From Ruminococcus flavefaciens (GTDB taxonomy: Bacteria; Bacteroidota; Bacteroidia; Bacteroidales; P3), in the NCBI GenBank assembly GCA_023667315.1, contig JAMPAI010000003.1, positions 248,001 through 312,000 of the forward strand: DNA of 64,000 nt, read 5' to 3'. The position numbers and the translations under genes were made by a program. The notes under the pieces are model-generated. The model was not told the origin of the DNA and searched no databases. It was given only the letters and a program-made list of their open reading frames with translations. Shown in pieces: positions 62,988 to 64,000 of this stretch. The stretch's first letter is position 1; each line of letters begins with the position of its first letter.

Positions 62988-63025
62988 GTGTGCTACGAAA
63001 ATACTGTATTAGTTTCGTAGTACAC
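62988..63025. promoter_or_regulatory. Operator palindrome upstream of ABC-GntR operon
   Basis: GTGTGCTACGAAA (62988-63000) and TTTCGTAGTACAC (63013-63025) are 13-bp inverted arms with one mismatch and a 12-bp spacer. The site begins 2 bp past the -7 box, so a bound repressor would cover the transcription start. GTGTACTA-like half-sites are typical for YtrA-type GntR proteins. Confidence 0.75.
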
Positions 63026-63027
63026 CG

Positions 63028-63035
63028 CAAAGGTA
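63028..63035 (-). promoter_or_regulatory. -7 box (TACCTTTG) of ABC-GntR operon
   Basis: A perfect TAnnTTTG on the minus strand directly beside the operator palindrome, about 75 bp before the ATP-binding gene. Confidence 0.6.
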
Positions 63036-63226
63036 TGTTAAGTTTTTGAATCGGCAAGCCTTTTTTGAAAAAAAATTTTTTTGATGCTTTTGAAATGGTC
63101 TTTTTGTTGGTATAAATTGGTTGTAATCTGTATATTGTGTGGTTATGAAAATTTTTCTTGGAAAACATTTTTTGTATGAAACTTCGATAAATCCGCAAAA
63201 CGGGATTATATAAGAAAACAGTCGAT

Positions 63227-64000
63227 ATGATTGCGAGAACGTACGGAGCGGCCATCGTGGGCATCGATGCCATGATAATACGGGTGGAAACCAGTGTGGA
63301 GACTGGCGTCAACTTCATGTTGGTGGGCTTGCCCGATGTGGCGGTGAAGGAAAGCCATTACCGTATAGCCACGGCTTTGGCGCATTGCGGCTACAAGGTT
63401 CCGGTAAAGAAGATAGTCATCAATATGGCACCGGCCGATCTGCGCAAGGAGGGCACGGCCTACGACCTTACGCTGGCCATGGGAATCCTTGCCGCTTCCG
63501 GGCAATTGAGCCGGAATGGCGCCGAATGCAAGGAGATAGAGGACTATCTGATTATGGGCGAACTTTCGCTAGACGGCAGCCTGCGTCCCATCAAGGGCGT
63601 GCTGCCGTTCGCGATAGAAGCCCGCAAGCAAGGCTTCAAAGGCTTGATACTGCCGATGAAAAACGCACCCGAAGCCGCCATGGTGGGTGGGATTCCCGTT
63701 TATGGGTCGGAGAATCTCGGGCAGGTGGTGCGTTTTTTCAGAGGCGAGGCCGGCTTGCAGGCCTTCGAACCGGAAAAGGACGGAGCAAAAGAAATGGAAG
63801 CGGCGGGGGAGGAACCCGATTTCTGTGATGTAAAGGGGCAGGCGTTCTGCAAGCGCGCCTTGGAGATAACCGCCGCCGGCGGGCACAACATACTGCTGAT
63901 AGGCCCGCCGGGTTCGGGCAAGACCATGCTGGCGCGGCGCTTGCCGGGCATCCTGCCGCCGCTTACCGTAGAGGAAGCCTTGGAGACCACCAAGATCTAT
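63227..64000 (+). CDS. YifB/ComM-family Mg chelatase-like AAA ATPase (5' part)
   Basis: The first 258 codons of a protein that normally has about 510. The N-terminal ChlI-like domain has YGAAIVGIDAMIIRVE, GLPDVAVKESHYRIATAL and APADLRKEGTAYDLTLAMG. Walker A GPPGSGKTM is near residue 225, and the frame runs off the window. The family includes ComM, a helicase helping branch migration in natural transformation. It is divergent from the ABC operon, and 62954-63226 is AT-rich regulatory DNA. Confidence 0.93.
   Translation, partial: MIARTYGAAIVGIDAMIIRVETSVETGVNFMLVGLPDVAVKESHYRIATALAHCGYKVPVKKIVINMAPADLRKEGTAYDLTLAMGILAASGQLSRNGAECKEIEDYLIMGELSLDGSLRPIKGVLPFAIEARKQGFKGLILPMKNAPEAAMVGGIPVYGSENLGQVVRFFRGEAGLQAFEPEKDGAKEMEAAGEEPDFCDVKGQAFCKRALEITAAGGHNILLIGPPGSGKTMLARRLPGILPPLTVEEALETTKIY

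Overview
The window looks like a Bacteroidales chromosome carrying the right-hand part of an integrative conjugative element (ICE). The evidence is a TraA-to-TraG type conjugation block of the Bacteroides CTn kind, many TAnnTTTG -7 promoter boxes, a type IX secretion C-terminal domain, a tmRNA whose tag ends YALAA, a TonB/CarboxypepD outer-membrane protein and numerous Bacteroidetes-type lipoproteins. The chromosome is fairly GC-rich. I cannot name the genus from sequence alone.

Positions 1 to about 26,200 are ICE. On the minus strand lie traG (cut by the window edge), traF, traE, a DUF4122-like gene, a DUF3408-like gene and a ParA ATPase. On the plus strand follow a cytosine-5 DNA methyltransferase with a translationally coupled 44-residue membrane protein, DUF4406 and MuF-C-like genes, a YopX protein, a MobC-like protein, a MOBP relaxase and a VirD4-type coupling protein. 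A convergent Fic gene comes next, then an accessory block: DUF3945-like proteins, a 24-residue-repeat protein, a MuF-C/MORN-like fusion, a 1243-residue polyvalent protein with metallopeptidase-like motifs, a kinase-like polyvalent protein and topoisomerase III. An AbiH-type phage-defence gene with its own promoter is the last ICE-side gene.

The most unusual feature is a pair of long, degenerate 8-bp tandem arrays (4544-4695 and 7336-7783). They share one register rule: the second base is G or T, and the third base is A or C, in nearly every unit. The arrays bracket the methyltransferase/DUF4406/MuF-C module and lie between the ParA operon and the mobilisation genes. The 8-bp period leaves all reading frames open, so they look like proteins but are better read as a structured DNA locus. 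I know of no description of such an array.

Positions 26,376 to 64,000 are chromosomal: a phosphopantetheinyl transferase, dapD with a thioredoxin lipoprotein, a nucleotide-sugar oxidoreductase pair, a Tricorn-like peptidase, a PAS protein, clpX, a type IX cargo protein, gap-pgi, a TolC/HlyD/MFS efflux operon, a DUF4143 ATPase, ruvB-queG, ssrA (tmRNA), a Panacea-type toxin-antitoxin candidate, a lipoprotein-lpxH-folB operon, glnS, hydE, an M16 peptidase, a TonB-like receptor, an ABC transporter operon ending in a GntR regulator with a clear operator, and the start of a YifB/ComM-like ATPase. Intergenic spaces carry several dispersed foldback repeats, notably at the 3' ends of ssrA and folB.
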